Counted from the first letter of the stretch, positions 44,210-56,170 are shown. The stretch is DNA of 64,000 nucleotides from Planctomycetaceae bacterium (GCA_016793115.1 JAEUIN010000212.1:21917-85916), one strand, 5' to 3'. The notes: generated by a model not told the origin, from the sequence alone. Made by a program: numbers and translations.

Positions 44210-45034
44210 TTAATCGTCGGCGACGTTGACCAGCTCCGCCGCGACCGCCTCGATACGTTCGGCGGTGATCGAGTGTTCGCCGTCGGCGAAGGAAATCAGC
44301 AAAGCGAGATCGCACAGGCGATTGATATCTCGCGGGATCCCTTGACTCACGGCCCGCAACGCGTCGAGCGCTTCGCTCTCGAAGATCGGCCGCTTTGCTC
44401 CCGCGGCCTGGAGGCGATGCTGCACATAAGAGTGCGTTTCATCGACGGAGAGGGGTCGCAGCAGGCACTTTACGACCAATCGCTGTTCGAGTTGCGGCAT
44501 CCGCTCCAGCAGCGGCATCAGCGCCGGTTGGCCCACGAAAACGATCGTGACCGTCGGTCGGCCTTCGTGTTCGAAGTTGAGCAGCAAGCGCAAGGCTTCA
44601 AACGTGCGCGTCCCGTCGAGCAAGTGGGCCTCATCGACGACGATCGTCGCATGCCGGCCGGACTTGGCGTTTTCGCGCAGCTGTTCCCCGATCAGCCGCA
44701 CCGATTCATCGATCGACGATTCGCGCCCGACGCTCAGGCCCGGTGTCTGCAGTTCATGAGCCAGATAGGCGAGCAAATTCGCCGTCGGCATTTGCGGATA
44801 GGTGAGATGCACCCACGGCCCGCAGTCCTGCGGCAAACGTTCGGCGAGCAGCCGCGTGACGAGCGTCTTGCCGACGCCCGAGTGCCCGGTCACCAAGGCC
44901 GCGCCGTGCCGGCTTTCGACGGCGTAGCGCAACTTCAGCAGCGTCGCTTGGTGCGCATCGCCTGGATAGTAGAGCGCGGTTTCGCACCCGCTCCCAAACG
45001 GCTTCCGCTCCAATTCCCAATAGGCTTCGTACAT
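44210..45034 (-). CDS. ExeA/GspA-like AAA ATPase
   Basis: A 274-residue AAA ATPase starting MYEAYWELERKPFGSGCE, the usual ExeA/XrtA-associated ATPase N-terminus. Walker A is GHSGVGKT, Walker B is TIVVDEAHL; the sensor-type VGQPAL and QRLVVKCLLRPL segments are present. It lacks the C-terminal peptidoglycan-binding domain of full-length ExeA. Homologues sit in type II secretion or exosortase/EPS clusters. It is the last gene of a minus-strand trio with a BY-kinase-like protein and a membrane protein. Confidence 0.88.
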   Translation of the reverse strand: MYEAYWELERKPFGSGCETALYYPGDAHQATLLKLRYAVESRHGAALVTGHSGVGKTLVTRLLAERLPQDCGPWVHLTYPQMPTANLLAYLAHELQTPGLSVGRESSIDESVRLIGEQLRENAKSGRHATIVVDEAHLLDGTRTFEALRLLLNFEHEGRPTVTIVFVGQPALMPLLERMPQLEQRLVVKCLLRPLSVDETHSYVQHRLQAAGAKRPIFESEALDALRAVSQGIPRDINRLCDLALLISFADGEHSITAERIEAVAAELVNVADD

Positions 45035-45060
45035 TTTGAAATGCAAAAATCAGAAGTCGA

Positions 45061-45107
45061 AACGCAAAACGAATTCGTTCCGCGGGCCGACTTCGGCGTT
45101 TTGCGTT
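45061..45107. promoter_or_regulatory. perfect 11-bp inverted repeat between operon genes
   Basis: AACGCAAAACG (45061-45071) and CGTTTTGCGTT (45097-45107) form an RNA hairpin with a 25-base loop, between the BY-kinase-like stop and the ATPase start. It may set relative expression within the operon or stabilise a processed transcript. Confidence 0.5.
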
Positions 45108-45110
45108 CTC

Positions 45111-46070
45111 CTAATAGCCTTGGAGTTCGGTGAAGTTTTCGGCGATGTCCCAATGGTGCACGCCCAGCGCCGACAAACGGCGACACACCGCCTGCACATC
45201 TTTGGAACTCGTGCGGCGGCGATCGCGGACGACGAGCGCGTCGTCGAGGCGCACGCCGGTCAGGACCGCCGTTAGGTCGATCGCCGCTTGATCGTCGGCC
45301 AGCGGACCCGCGTCGATGAGCACCGCGTCGTAACGCGCGCGCAGTTGATCGACGATGTCGGCCAAGAGCCGATTTCCCGCCATGGCCCGCGGATTCGCCA
45401 AGCCGTTGCGCATCGGCAGCACGGTCAGTCGATCATGGACCGATTCGATCATCGCGTCGGCCGCCGGCAAGCGTTCGGCGTAGACGTCGTCCCAGCCGAT
45501 TTCCGGACGAATGCCCAGCGATTCGGCGAGTTGCGGCGTCTGCAAATCGCAATCGAGCAGCACGGTCCGCAACCCGCGATTGGCCAGCAGGCGGGCCAGA
45601 GCCAGCGTGAGCGTCGTCCGCCCTTCCCCCCGTTCGCAGCCGGTGACGACCAGCGTCCGCCGTCCGCCGCGAATGCGTTCCTCCATCTCACCGACGAATT
45701 GCGCAAACTCGGTCCCGGCGGCGGCGATCAGCACTTCGACGTTGCGCGGCCAAGCAAAACGCTGGGTCTCGAACGCCGGACGAAACGTATCTTGCACTTG
45801 CCCTTCGAGCAGTTGCGGCGGCGCAGCCGCGGCCACGCTCGCGGCAGGCTCGGCAAACACCGGAATCGCCGTCTGCAGCGGAGCCCCGCCGAACGCATGC
45901 GGCCCGTCGACATAATGCCGCAGCGCGGCGTCGGCCGCGGCGCCGATCGGCGTCCGCGTCTCAACGGTCGGAGAAGTCGTCGGCTGCGACTGCGCCGTCG
46001 ACATGCGGGTACGCGGGGCCGTCGTGCCGGCTTGGTAAGCGCGAATGAAAGCTTGATCGAGAGCGCTCAT
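45111..46070 (-). CDS. BY-kinase-like (CpsD/CapB) ATPase with altered P-loop
   Basis: A 319-residue protein whose last ~210 residues have the CpsD/CapB bacterial tyrosine kinase fold. The Walker A' is GCERGEGRTTLT, with Arg where the invariant Lys of GEGKT/S should be. Walker A'' is TVLLDCDLQTPQL and Walker B YDAVLIDAGPL. The usual Tyr cluster is missing; only one Tyr is the last residue. The first ~110 residues are Ala/Pro-rich and unstructured. ATG overlaps the upstream gene's stop as ATGA, implying coupling. ATP binding may be altered but is not excluded. Confidence 0.82.
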   Translation of the reverse strand: MSALDQAFIRAYQAGTTAPRTRMSTAQSQPTTSPTVETRTPIGAAADAALRHYVDGPHAFGGAPLQTAIPVFAEPAASVAAAAPPQLLEGQVQDTFRPAFETQRFAWPRNVEVLIAAAGTEFAQFVGEMEERIRGGRRTLVVTGCERGEGRTTLTLALARLLANRGLRTVLLDCDLQTPQLAESLGIRPEIGWDDVYAERLPAADAMIESVHDRLTVLPMRNGLANPRAMAGNRLLADIVDQLRARYDAVLIDAGPLADDQAAIDLTAVLTGVRLDDALVVRDRRRTSSKDVQAVCRRLSALGVHHWDIAENFTELQGY

Positions 46071-46999
46071 GGCGTCTCCCTGTTGCTGGAGGACTTCTTC
46101 AAGATGGTGCCGACGAGGCGAACCTTCGCCGGTTTTGTCACAGGCTTTTCAGCCGGAGCGGCGGTCATCGCCGCCGTCGTCGATTGAACCGGCGACGGTG
46201 GCCCGGCCGCCGGAGCCGCGGGCAGGGCCGGAAGCGGCGGAAGCTCAGCGGCGACGCCGGGTACCGATTGCGTCGCAACCGGTGCGCTTGCCGTGGGCGA
46301 GGCCCAATTCGGCAGATCCTCGTTCGACGGTCCGGTTAAGTTCTGCGGCGGCGGCAGCGACGGCGCGAGCGTCGGGCCGGGGCCGAGAACCGAAGCCGGC
46401 GTCCGCACCGGAGCGTCGCGAACGACCGTGCGGCCGAAGTCGGGCAACATCCCGGGAGCCGGCGACGGTGAAGTTTGCGGGGCGGCGTCTTGCGCCAGAG
46501 GCACCGCGTCTTTCGGCGTCGACTCGGTCGTCGTCGTGCCGCCGGTGAGCATCGCCCACGCCGCGGCCAACTGTAGGCCGACGGCGACCAGCGCCGCCAG
46601 CAGCATTTTCGGCTGTTGCACCAACACGATCAATTTGCCGATCTTTTCGATCGTCGTCGCGCCGCCGAGCTGCGGGGCCAGTTTGTCGAGCGGGCCTCGC
46701 AACAGCGTGGCGAGCGTCGGCGCGGCGCCGGACGACGAGTGGTTCGTTGGTCCCTCTTCGCGAGGCTGCGAGCGTTGATTCTGCGGTTCGACGTGCGCCG
46801 AGTCGATTCGTCGCCGCGCGGCCGGTTTCGGCGGTCCCAGCACCACGCCGTCGAGCGCGTTTAGGTCCGGCAGGTGCAGCACGACTCGCGGCGGCGGCAG
46901 ATCGTGGCCGCTGCGGGCCGTCAGCAGTTGCCGGCGGGCCACGCGAACCGAGCCGACCGGCCCCGGCTCATTGGAAGAGGATGGAATGTTGGGCGACAT
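46067..46999 (-). CDS. single-span membrane protein with Pro-rich periplasmic region
   Basis: A 310-residue protein with a soluble N-terminal part (~1-130), one membrane helix (MLLAALVAVGLQLAAAWAML, about residue 135-155) and a long Pro/Ala-rich exterior part ending AKVRLVGTILKK. The layout resembles GspB/ExeB-type or chain-length-type accessory proteins, and the terminal VRLVGTI resembles GspC/PilP beta modules, but no family is firmly recognised. The start is the ATG of MSPNIPSS. It is the first gene of the trio and translationally coupled to the BY-kinase-like gene. Confidence 0.65.
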   Translation of the reverse strand: MSPNIPSSSNEPGPVGSVRVARRQLLTARSGHDLPPPRVVLHLPDLNALDGVVLGPPKPAARRRIDSAHVEPQNQRSQPREEGPTNHSSSGAAPTLATLLRGPLDKLAPQLGGATTIEKIGKLIVLVQQPKMLLAALVAVGLQLAAAWAMLTGGTTTTESTPKDAVPLAQDAAPQTSPSPAPGMLPDFGRTVVRDAPVRTPASVLGPGPTLAPSLPPPQNLTGPSNEDLPNWASPTASAPVATQSVPGVAAELPPLPALPAAPAAGPPSPVQSTTAAMTAAPAEKPVTKPAKVRLVGTILKKSSSNRETP

Positions 47000-47268
47000 G
47001 AATAACCGTCCTTGGTCACGACGCTCCGCGGCAGCCACCGGCCGGACGCCGATGCGCAACGACCACGGTGCTGCCTCTGAGGGCTCGTCCCCATAAATCG
47101 GGCATCGGCTCTATCGATCTTGAGGAAGATTCCGATTTCGGGACCGGCGGAAGTTGCGTAAAGCCTGCGGCTGCGACGAGCCCCTTGATCGGAGCCTCTA
47201 GGCGCTGCATACTGACGGACCGGCAAAAAACGACTGAAGTTCTTGCCCTGTAACGGTTTTCGATCGGA

Positions 47269-50976
<3,708 letters not shown>

Positions 50977-50985
50977 TCAACGCGC

Positions 50986-51008
50986 CCCTCTCCCCAACGG
51001 GGAGAGGG
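50986..51008 (+). terminator. hairpin downstream of metH (also a repeat unit)
   Basis: CCCTCTCCCC / GGGGAGAGGG with an AAC loop, ten bases after the metH stop. No T run follows, so it may be an mRNA-stabilising or repeat-derived hairpin rather than a classical terminator. A related hairpin occurs at 51991-52012. Confidence 0.5.
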
Positions 51009-51103
51009 TGGCTTGATCGCAACGCGATCGAGACGGGTGAGGCGGCGGCGAGTGCGAGTGCGTGTATTTTTTCAACGGAACCCGGAGGGTTCCTAGATAG
51101 TAG

Positions 51104-51279
51104 CCGGTGGTTGCGGTCGCAGGCCGACACCACCGGATTACGACGGAAAGAATAACGGGGCATCCCGGAGGGATGCGGAGATGCTTGTCGCGCGGTGCAA
51201 GGCTCGGCATCCCTCCGGGATGCCCGGGCGCGTGTCAGATCGGCGACCGGTGGTGTCGGCCTACGGCCTCGACCACCGG
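51104..51279. repeat. long imperfect palindromic element
   Basis: Two inverted arms (51104-51180 and 51204-51279) share CCGGTGGT ... AGGCCGACACCACCGG, a 21-base variable spacer of equal length, and GGGCATCCCGGAGGGATGC. The conserved blocks keep the same spacing in both arms. The element resembles a MITE or a doublet of REP-type sequences and has no coding capacity. Confidence 0.75.
51163..51206 (+). repeat. left copy of 44-bp direct repeat flanking the toxin-antitoxin pair
   Basis: Matches 52019-52062 at 37 of 44 positions by hand alignment (both begin TCCCG and end CAAGGCTCG). The two copies bracket the toxin-antitoxin genes. Confidence 0.7.
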
Positions 51280-51367
51280 ATAATTTCTTTCCGTCCCTGC
51301 CGGGACGGGAAACGTCTGACGATTGCGAGCGCGCGACTCGGAGCGGTGCAGTGTAAGCGGCGTCGCT

Positions 51368-51392
51368 TACGAATGATCGTATGTGATACAAT
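51368..51392 (+). promoter_or_regulatory. candidate promoter and autoregulatory dyad of the toxin-antitoxin pair
   Basis: A TACGA-ATGA-TCGTA dyad (51368-51381) overlaps the spacer upstream of a TACAAT -10-like hexamer (51387-51392). Toxin-antitoxin operons are usually repressed through such dyads. GGGAG six bases before the antitoxin ATG is a good ribosome site. Confidence 0.4.
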
Positions 51393-51420
51393 TGGCAACA
51401 GATCACTCCGGGAGTCTGTC

Positions 51421-51657
51421 ATGTCGCCGAACGTTGAAAAACTGTTGAAGGATGCGCTCGCACTGCCCGACGGGGATCAGTTGGCGCTTGTCAGCGCGCT
51501 GACGGCCGCTGTCGAAGAGCGCGGGCTACGACCGTTCGACGACGCTTGGCTGAAAGAGATCGGGCGGCGCAGCGATGAATACGATTCCGGCGCGGTGAAG
51601 ACGATTCCGTGGGCCGACGTCAAAGCGCAGGCGCGCTCCCAAGATGCGCAGCATTGA
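51421..51657 (+). CDS. addiction-module antitoxin (TIGR02574-like)
   Basis: A 78-residue protein (MSPNVEKLLKDALALPDGDQLALVSALTAAV...) of the putative addiction-module component family. The N-terminal helices and the segment DAWLKEIGRRSDEYDSGAVKTIPWADVKAQ match family members that neutralise RelE/ParE toxins. It overlaps the toxin gene by 14 bases. The operon has GGGAG six bases before the ATG and a candidate operator upstream. Confidence 0.85.
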   Translation: MSPNVEKLLKDALALPDGDQLALVSALTAAVEERGLRPFDDAWLKEIGRRSDEYDSGAVKTIPWADVKAQARSQDAQH

Positions 51658-51934
51658 GTTTCTGCCGGCGGCCGCCGATGACTATTCGACGGCTCGCCGA
51701 TGGTACGCCGAGCGGAGCCCGCAAGCGGCGTTGGCCTTTGAGACGGCCGTAGACGCCGCCGTCGAACGCATTGCGGAGCGACCGGAGTCGTGGCCTCTAT
51801 GCGATGAACGACATCGCTACTATATCTTGCGACGTTTTCCGTTCAGCCTGATCTATCGGTTTGACGGAGATCACATCATCGTCGTCGCGGTGGCGCATTC
51901 GAGTCGTGAGTCGACTTATTGGTTCACGCGCTGA
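51644..51934 (+). CDS. RelE/ParE family toxin
   Basis: A 96-residue type II toxin. The fold pattern MRSIEFLPAAADDYSTARRWYAERSP, the central RRFPFSLIYRFDGDHIIVVAVAHSSR and terminal aromatic residues match ParE/RelE proteins, which poison gyrase or cleave mRNA. Which target applies here cannot be told. It begins inside the antitoxin gene (14-base overlap), typical of coupled translation. Confidence 0.88.
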   Translation: MRSIEFLPAAADDYSTARRWYAERSPQAALAFETAVDAAVERIAERPESWPLCDERHRYYILRRFPFSLIYRFDGDHIIVVAVAHSSRESTYWFTR

Positions 51935-52233
51935 GCGGCGACGATTGGTTGCCGCTTCCGCCCCCTCATCCGCCTCGGAGTACCGAGGCACCTTCTCCCC
52001 GCAGGGGAGAAGGAGAATTCCCGAAGGGATGGCGAGAAACTTGTCGCGCGATCCAAGGCTCGTAGAGAGCGTCGGCAATTCCGCGTGGGCCTCGCTTCGC
52101 TCGACCGCACCCTACGCGCGCTCCGTTCCGCATTTCTCTCCGCTTTCCTTGCGGTGTCGCAAGTTTTCTTGAGATATAATTGTCTCGTCCCGGCGGGGGG
52201 CCGCGCCGGATTTACTTTGCGGAGAAGTGCGTG
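51935..52233. other. repeat-bearing intergenic region after the toxin gene
   Basis: It contains a CCTTCTCCCC / GGGGAGAAGG hairpin (51991-52013), the right copy of the 44-bp direct repeat (52019-52062) and a GCGTGGGCCTCGCTTCGCTC-type repeat motif common in planctomycete intergenic DNA. No gene is apparent. Confidence 0.55.
52019..52062 (+). repeat. right copy of 44-bp direct repeat flanking the toxin-antitoxin pair
   Basis: Counterpart of 51163-51206, same orientation, 37 of 44 positions identical. The two copies are 856 bp apart and enclose the antitoxin and toxin genes. Confidence 0.7.
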
Positions 52234-53421
52234 ATGGGTCTGCTAGTCGTCGAACGTCGTCCGTCTTCGTTTCGTCGTGCGGCGTTGGCCGCATTTGTCG
52301 TGGCGTTCGTCTGCGGGCCGGCCTCGGCCGCGACCGACGTGCGAACGGAGCCGGGCGGGACCCGCTTCATGCACATCGACGGCAACGACATTCGCCTGGA
52401 ACCGGGGGGCACGCGGCTGCTCTACATCGACGAGAACACGATTCGCACCGCGCCCGGCGCGCCGCACGTGCTCTATGTCGACGGCGACAATCTGCGGCCG
52501 GAGCCGGGGGGAGTGCGCGTCGCCTTCTTCGACGGCAACACGCTCCGCCGCTCGCCCGGCGGGCCGGTGTTGTTGGTGATCGACGGCAAAGACATTCGCA
52601 AGGAAGCCGGCGGGCAGCGGTTGCTCTACCTCGACGGCGATCCGCTCTCGCGCCAGCAATTGGCCGCGGCCTTGTATCAATGGAACCCGGGCCTGTTCAA
52701 GCTGAGCGCCGCGGAACTGGCGAAGATTCAAGAAGAGATGAAGGCCGCGGCCGACGCGTCGAGCGCGGCCGAGCTGAACAAGTTTCTCGGCAAGTTCACC
52801 ATTTTGAACTCGAACATCAAGTTTCTCTCGCAAGGGACCACGGAGATCGCCCGGCAGGGAGACTACTACTCGATCACGATGGACTTCGGCAACGGCCAGA
52901 AGTGGATCGGCATCGGCGTGCCGCGGAAGGTGTTTCAGAAGGACGAAATCTGGGTGGCGCTAGGGCCGACGGAGTCGATCAATCTGGGCATCTACGACAA
53001 CAAGGCCGACACGATCGAATCGGTCTGGATTCCCTATGCGGCGCTCAAGTCGGGGGCCGGCTCGCACGGCGGAGAGAAGCTGACCGGACAGCCGGTGTTT
53101 AACGGCAAGTATTCGATCGACGAAGGGAAACACATGCTCGGCCGGGGCACCTACTCCGGCCAGCTCAACATCGGCATTTTCCCCGTGCCGAACGACGACC
53201 AATTCAAGCCGCGATTTCTGGAATACACGTTCGGCAACGCCAAGGTGAACTGCATCGGGGCCATCATCCCGTATGCGCTGGAGCGGCAATCGCTGATCGT
53301 CGCCTCGAGCACCGAAAAGGTGTTCGCCGTCGGCCGAATCAGCGAAGACACGACCTCGGGCGTGCATCTCGATTTCAGCACGAACACGAAAGTGACCGGG
53401 TTCGTGTTGTTGGATAAGTAA
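52234..53421 (+). CDS. secreted protein with six 17-residue tandem repeats
   Basis: A 395-residue protein with a signal peptide (residues ~1-33). Residues 36-137 are exactly six consecutive 17-residue repeats of the form I/V-R-x-E-P-G-G-T-R-L-x-Y-I/V-D-G-N/D-D/T, each likely a beta-hairpin-like unit. A helical linker (~138-200) and a ~200-residue C-terminal domain (NSNIKFLSQGTTEIARQGDYYSI ...) follow. The start is the ATG with GGAGA upstream; a GTG one codon earlier is possible. No known domain was recognised. Confidence 0.75.
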   Translation: MGLLVVERRPSSFRRAALAAFVVAFVCGPASAATDVRTEPGGTRFMHIDGNDIRLEPGGTRLLYIDENTIRTAPGAPHVLYVDGDNLRPEPGGVRVAFFDGNTLRRSPGGPVLLVIDGKDIRKEAGGQRLLYLDGDPLSRQQLAAALYQWNPGLFKLSAAELAKIQEEMKAAADASSAAELNKFLGKFTILNSNIKFLSQGTTEIARQGDYYSITMDFGNGQKWIGIGVPRKVFQKDEIWVALGPTESINLGIYDNKADTIESVWIPYAALKSGAGSHGGEKLTGQPVFNGKYSIDEGKHMLGRGTYSGQLNIGIFPVPNDDQFKPRFLEYTFGNAKVNCIGAIIPYALERQSLIVASSTEKVFAVGRISEDTTSGVHLDFSTNTKVTGFVLLDK

Positions 53422-53462
53422 CAGGCGGGCGGAACGCCGGGGAGCGCGTCCCCGACAGGGAT

Positions 53463-54515
53463 TCAGCGGCTCGAGATTTTGAGCGAGTCCAGGAACTTGA
53501 GGTCCTCCGCCGTCGGCTTGGCCGCGGCGGTCGCCGTGAGCACGTAGAGCCGATCGCCGGCGACGACGATGCGGACGTGATGGGCGCGATCGCCTTTCAC
53601 GGCCGAGAACGCGCGGCCGGGTGCGCCGCCGACGGTGATCGCTTTGTCGTCGGCGAGAGCCACGCCTTCATGGTCGCGGAAGCGCTCACGGAGTTCTTCA
53701 ATCGCTTGCTCCGCTTCGGACGCGGCGGCGGCGCGCGGCAGCTTGCGGGCGCCGGCGACGTACATCACGCCGCCGTCGGCCGAAGTCCAGGAGAGATACT
53801 GCGCAGGCGTTTCGCCGAACACTTTGGTCCAGGCCTTATCGGTCCACTCCTTCGGCTCGTCGGGAAATTGCACGGCGAACTTTTCCCCTTCCGCCGTCAC
53901 GTAGCGCCAGTCGATCGGCCGCGGAGGATCGACGAGCTTCGCGCCGGCGACGACATGAAACGAATCGAGGAGCTTGGCCTGCTCGGCGTCGAGCGAGCGC
54001 TCCGCAGTTTCCAAGGAGACCTGATAGAAGCGGTCGTCGGCGACGACGGCCCGCACGTGGTAGAAGCGGTCGCCGACTTTAATGAGCCAGCGGCGGGCCG
54101 GGAAGTCGTCGACCGCGGCCTTGGCGTCGTCGACGATTTCGCCTTGCAACGCGCCGAGTACTCCGGCGAGGGCGTGGCGGAAGACGTTGTCGAGCGCGTC
54201 GGCCGCGGGGGCTTGCGGCAGGCGCACGGCCGTCACGGTTACGGCCTGCTTGCGCGGCTCGTCGAGCCAGTGATACATGCGGGCATAGACTTTCGCGCCG
54301 GGCATCCCCGTCCAACCGCCGAGATCGCGCGGCTTGCCGGGTACGGAGATCCGCAGGCCGGCCTCGGGCGGGGCAAACTCCTGCGGCGCAGCCGGCTGCG
54401 CTTCGGGCGGCTGCGCCGCGGGAGCGGTTTGAGCGGCGACGCGCGAGCGGCCCAATAGCGACGACGCGACGACGAGAGCGAAAAGTAATGGAATCACACC
54501 CCACGATTGCGGCAT
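53463..54515 (-). CDS. secreted protein with duplicated ~120-residue domain
   Basis: A 350-residue protein with a signal peptide (MPQSWGVIPLLFALVVASSLL) and an Ala/Pro-rich linker. Two similar domains follow: one with VGDRFYHVRAVVADDRFYQVSLETAERSLDAEQAKLLDSFHVV and one with VKGDRAHHVRIVVAGDRLYVLTATAAAKPTAEDLKFLDSLKI. The repeat ending LDSF/LDSL recalls planctomycete secreted domains of unknown function. It is convergent with the 17-residue-repeat gene. The longer frame (18 more residues) is possible. Confidence 0.7.
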   Translation of the reverse strand: MPQSWGVIPLLFALVVASSLLGRSRVAAQTAPAAQPPEAQPAAPQEFAPPEAGLRISVPGKPRDLGGWTGMPGAKVYARMYHWLDEPRKQAVTVTAVRLPQAPAADALDNVFRHALAGVLGALQGEIVDDAKAAVDDFPARRWLIKVGDRFYHVRAVVADDRFYQVSLETAERSLDAEQAKLLDSFHVVAGAKLVDPPRPIDWRYVTAEGEKFAVQFPDEPKEWTDKAWTKVFGETPAQYLSWTSADGGVMYVAGARKLPRAAAASEAEQAIEELRERFRDHEGVALADDKAITVGGAPGRAFSAVKGDRAHHVRIVVAGDRLYVLTATAAAKPTAEDLKFLDSLKISSR

Positions 54516-54835
54516 CGGTGAACCTATAGATAAGCCGGCTGCGAAGTAACCGAGCCGCGGGAGCGGCATCGAACCGATTATGCGTGACCGCGCCGCTCAC
54601 GGCAAATCGTCGGCGCGCGGTGCGTCGGCGCAGGGCGATTTGATGGAGTTCGTCGATGGAAGTGTCCTGCGACGACGCCGGCGGCGGGGCGCTCGCCTTG
54701 TCGCCGTAGAGCGGTGCGGCTAGTCTAGCCGGCACCCCGCGTGAGAATGAAGGGAAGATAAGGGGCGAACTCGTTCGCCGTCGTTCGCCGTCGTTCGCAG
54801 CGAAGTTCTCCATTGCGATTAAGGATGCCGCCAGC
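54516..54835. other. divergent intergenic region with a 10-bp tandem repeat
   Basis: No gene is convincing. Three tandem copies of TCGTTCGCCG (the last TCGTTCGCAG) lie at 54771-54800, 36 bases before the lipoprotein start. No clear promoter was identified. Confidence 0.5.
54771..54800 (+). repeat. tandem repeat, 3 x 10 bp
   Basis: TCGTTCGCCG twice plus TCGTTCGCAG, in the probable leader of the TlpA-like gene. The number could vary between strains. Confidence 0.85.
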
Positions 54836-56131
54836 ATGAAACGGACCGCGTTAGTCGTCGCCTGGGCGCTTGTGATCACGTCGTGGAGCGGCTTGCTCGT
54901 CGGCTGCAACGCGCAGTCGGCGGCCCAAACGACCGAGGGAGAGAAGCCGGCCGCCGCGGAAATCGCCGCCGAAGCCAAGCCCGTGCTCGACGCTTGGTAC
55001 GCCGCGTTGGCGAAGGCCAAGACGTTTTCGGCCGACACGCGCGCTTCGTTCGTCGTGTTGCAGGCCGGGCAAGAAGTGCAGGCGCAAAAGGAAGTGTATC
55101 GCGTGGCGCTCGAGCAGCCCGGCAAGTTCGCGGTGCGGCTCGTCGAAGGGGAAGGGTTTACGATCGTCAACGACGGTAAGCAGCTCTACCAACTCGACCA
55201 CACGAAGCGCGTGTATGTAAGCGACCCGGCGCCGGCGACCTTGAAGGAGCTGGAGAAGTCGGTCGTGTTGAGCCGGACGCACTTGCAACTCGGGCTGCCG
55301 CTCGTGAGCGACGCCATGGCCGGCTTGCCGCTGGAGAAGATTCTCGCGCCGTATCAGAAGATCGCTTACGTCGGCCTGGAGACGGTCGACGGTGCGAAGC
55401 AGCATCACTTGCAGGCCTCGCGCGACGGCGTGCGGATGGAGTGGTTCTTCGACGAAGCCGCGCCGCACGCCTTGCGGAAGATTCAACCCAACCCGCTCGA
55501 CATCGCCGCCAAGAACGGTCGCGAGCCGCCGCCGGGGATCGAGCTGAAGTTCGCGCTGACCTACGACAACGTGGCCTACGATTCCGCGGTCGATCAGAAG
55601 CTGTTTGAAGTCGCGCCGCCGGCCGACGCCGCGAAGCTCGCCAACCTCGACGACCCGATTGCGATGACGCTCGTGGGCAAGCCGGCTCCGGCCGTGGAGT
55701 TGCCGACGCTCGACGGCGGCAAGTTCAACCTGGCCGAGCAGAAGGGAAAGATCGTCGTCCTCGATTTTTGGGCGACGTGGTGCCCGCCGTGCGTCGAAGG
55801 GTTGCCGAAGCTGGCCGCGATGACGGCGAAGCACAAAGACGACGGCGTGGTGTTCTTCCCGATCAACCTGCAGGAAGAGCCCGACACCATCAAGGCGTTT
55901 CTCGCGGAGAAAGGCCTGACGCTGCCGATCGTGCTCGACGCCGACGGCAAGGCCGTGAAGTCGTACAAGGTGGAGCCGGTGCCGCAGACGGTGTTTATCG
56001 ATCGCGACGGCGTCGTGCAGCTGGTGCACATCGGCATCGGCGAGTTGGAAAAGGTGCCCGAGCAGTTGAAGGATCTCATCGCCGGGAAGAAGTTGGCCGC
56101 GCTGCCGAACGAGTCGGCCGAGCGCAAGTAG
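54836..56131 (+). CDS. lipoprotein with C-terminal thioredoxin (TlpA-like) domain
   Basis: A 431-residue lipoprotein: signal peptide ending LLVGC (lipobox), a middle domain of ~220 residues resembling DUF2092/outer-membrane-lipoprotein-carrier folds (FAVRLVEGEGFTIVNDGKQLYQLD), and a C-terminal thioredoxin domain with WCPPC (about residue 317). TlpA/ResA-like domains reduce periplasmic disulfides, for example in cytochrome c maturation. A dihaem cytochrome gene follows after 39 bases and could be a partner. LspA at 13.1 kb is the likely processing enzyme. Confidence 0.88.
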   Translation: MKRTALVVAWALVITSWSGLLVGCNAQSAAQTTEGEKPAAAEIAAEAKPVLDAWYAALAKAKTFSADTRASFVVLQAGQEVQAQKEVYRVALEQPGKFAVRLVEGEGFTIVNDGKQLYQLDHTKRVYVSDPAPATLKELEKSVVLSRTHLQLGLPLVSDAMAGLPLEKILAPYQKIAYVGLETVDGAKQHHLQASRDGVRMEWFFDEAAPHALRKIQPNPLDIAAKNGREPPPGIELKFALTYDNVAYDSAVDQKLFEVAPPADAAKLANLDDPIAMTLVGKPAPAVELPTLDGGKFNLAEQKGKIVVLDFWATWCPPCVEGLPKLAAMTAKHKDDGVVFFPINLQEEPDTIKAFLAEKGLTLPIVLDADGKAVKSYKVEPVPQTVFIDRDGVVQLVHIGIGELEKVPEQLKDLIAGKKLAALPNESAERK

Positions 56132-56170
56132 CGTGTTCGCGCCGGGCGCGAGCTTTGAGGGGCGGTGGGT

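Larger units (their letters stand above)
50977..51420. other. repeat-rich intergenic region metH / toxin-antitoxin
   Basis: No gene was recognised. It holds the hairpin after metH, a ~175-bp imperfect palindromic element (51104-51279), one copy of a 44-bp direct repeat and the promoter/dyad of the toxin-antitoxin pair. Confidence 0.6.

Noticed and set aside
47060..47268. Possible SAH or cobalamin riboswitch before metH
   Set aside because: Fragments such as GGAGCCTCTAGGCGCTGC recall the SAH riboswitch, but the conserved core could not be completed and no B12 box is present.
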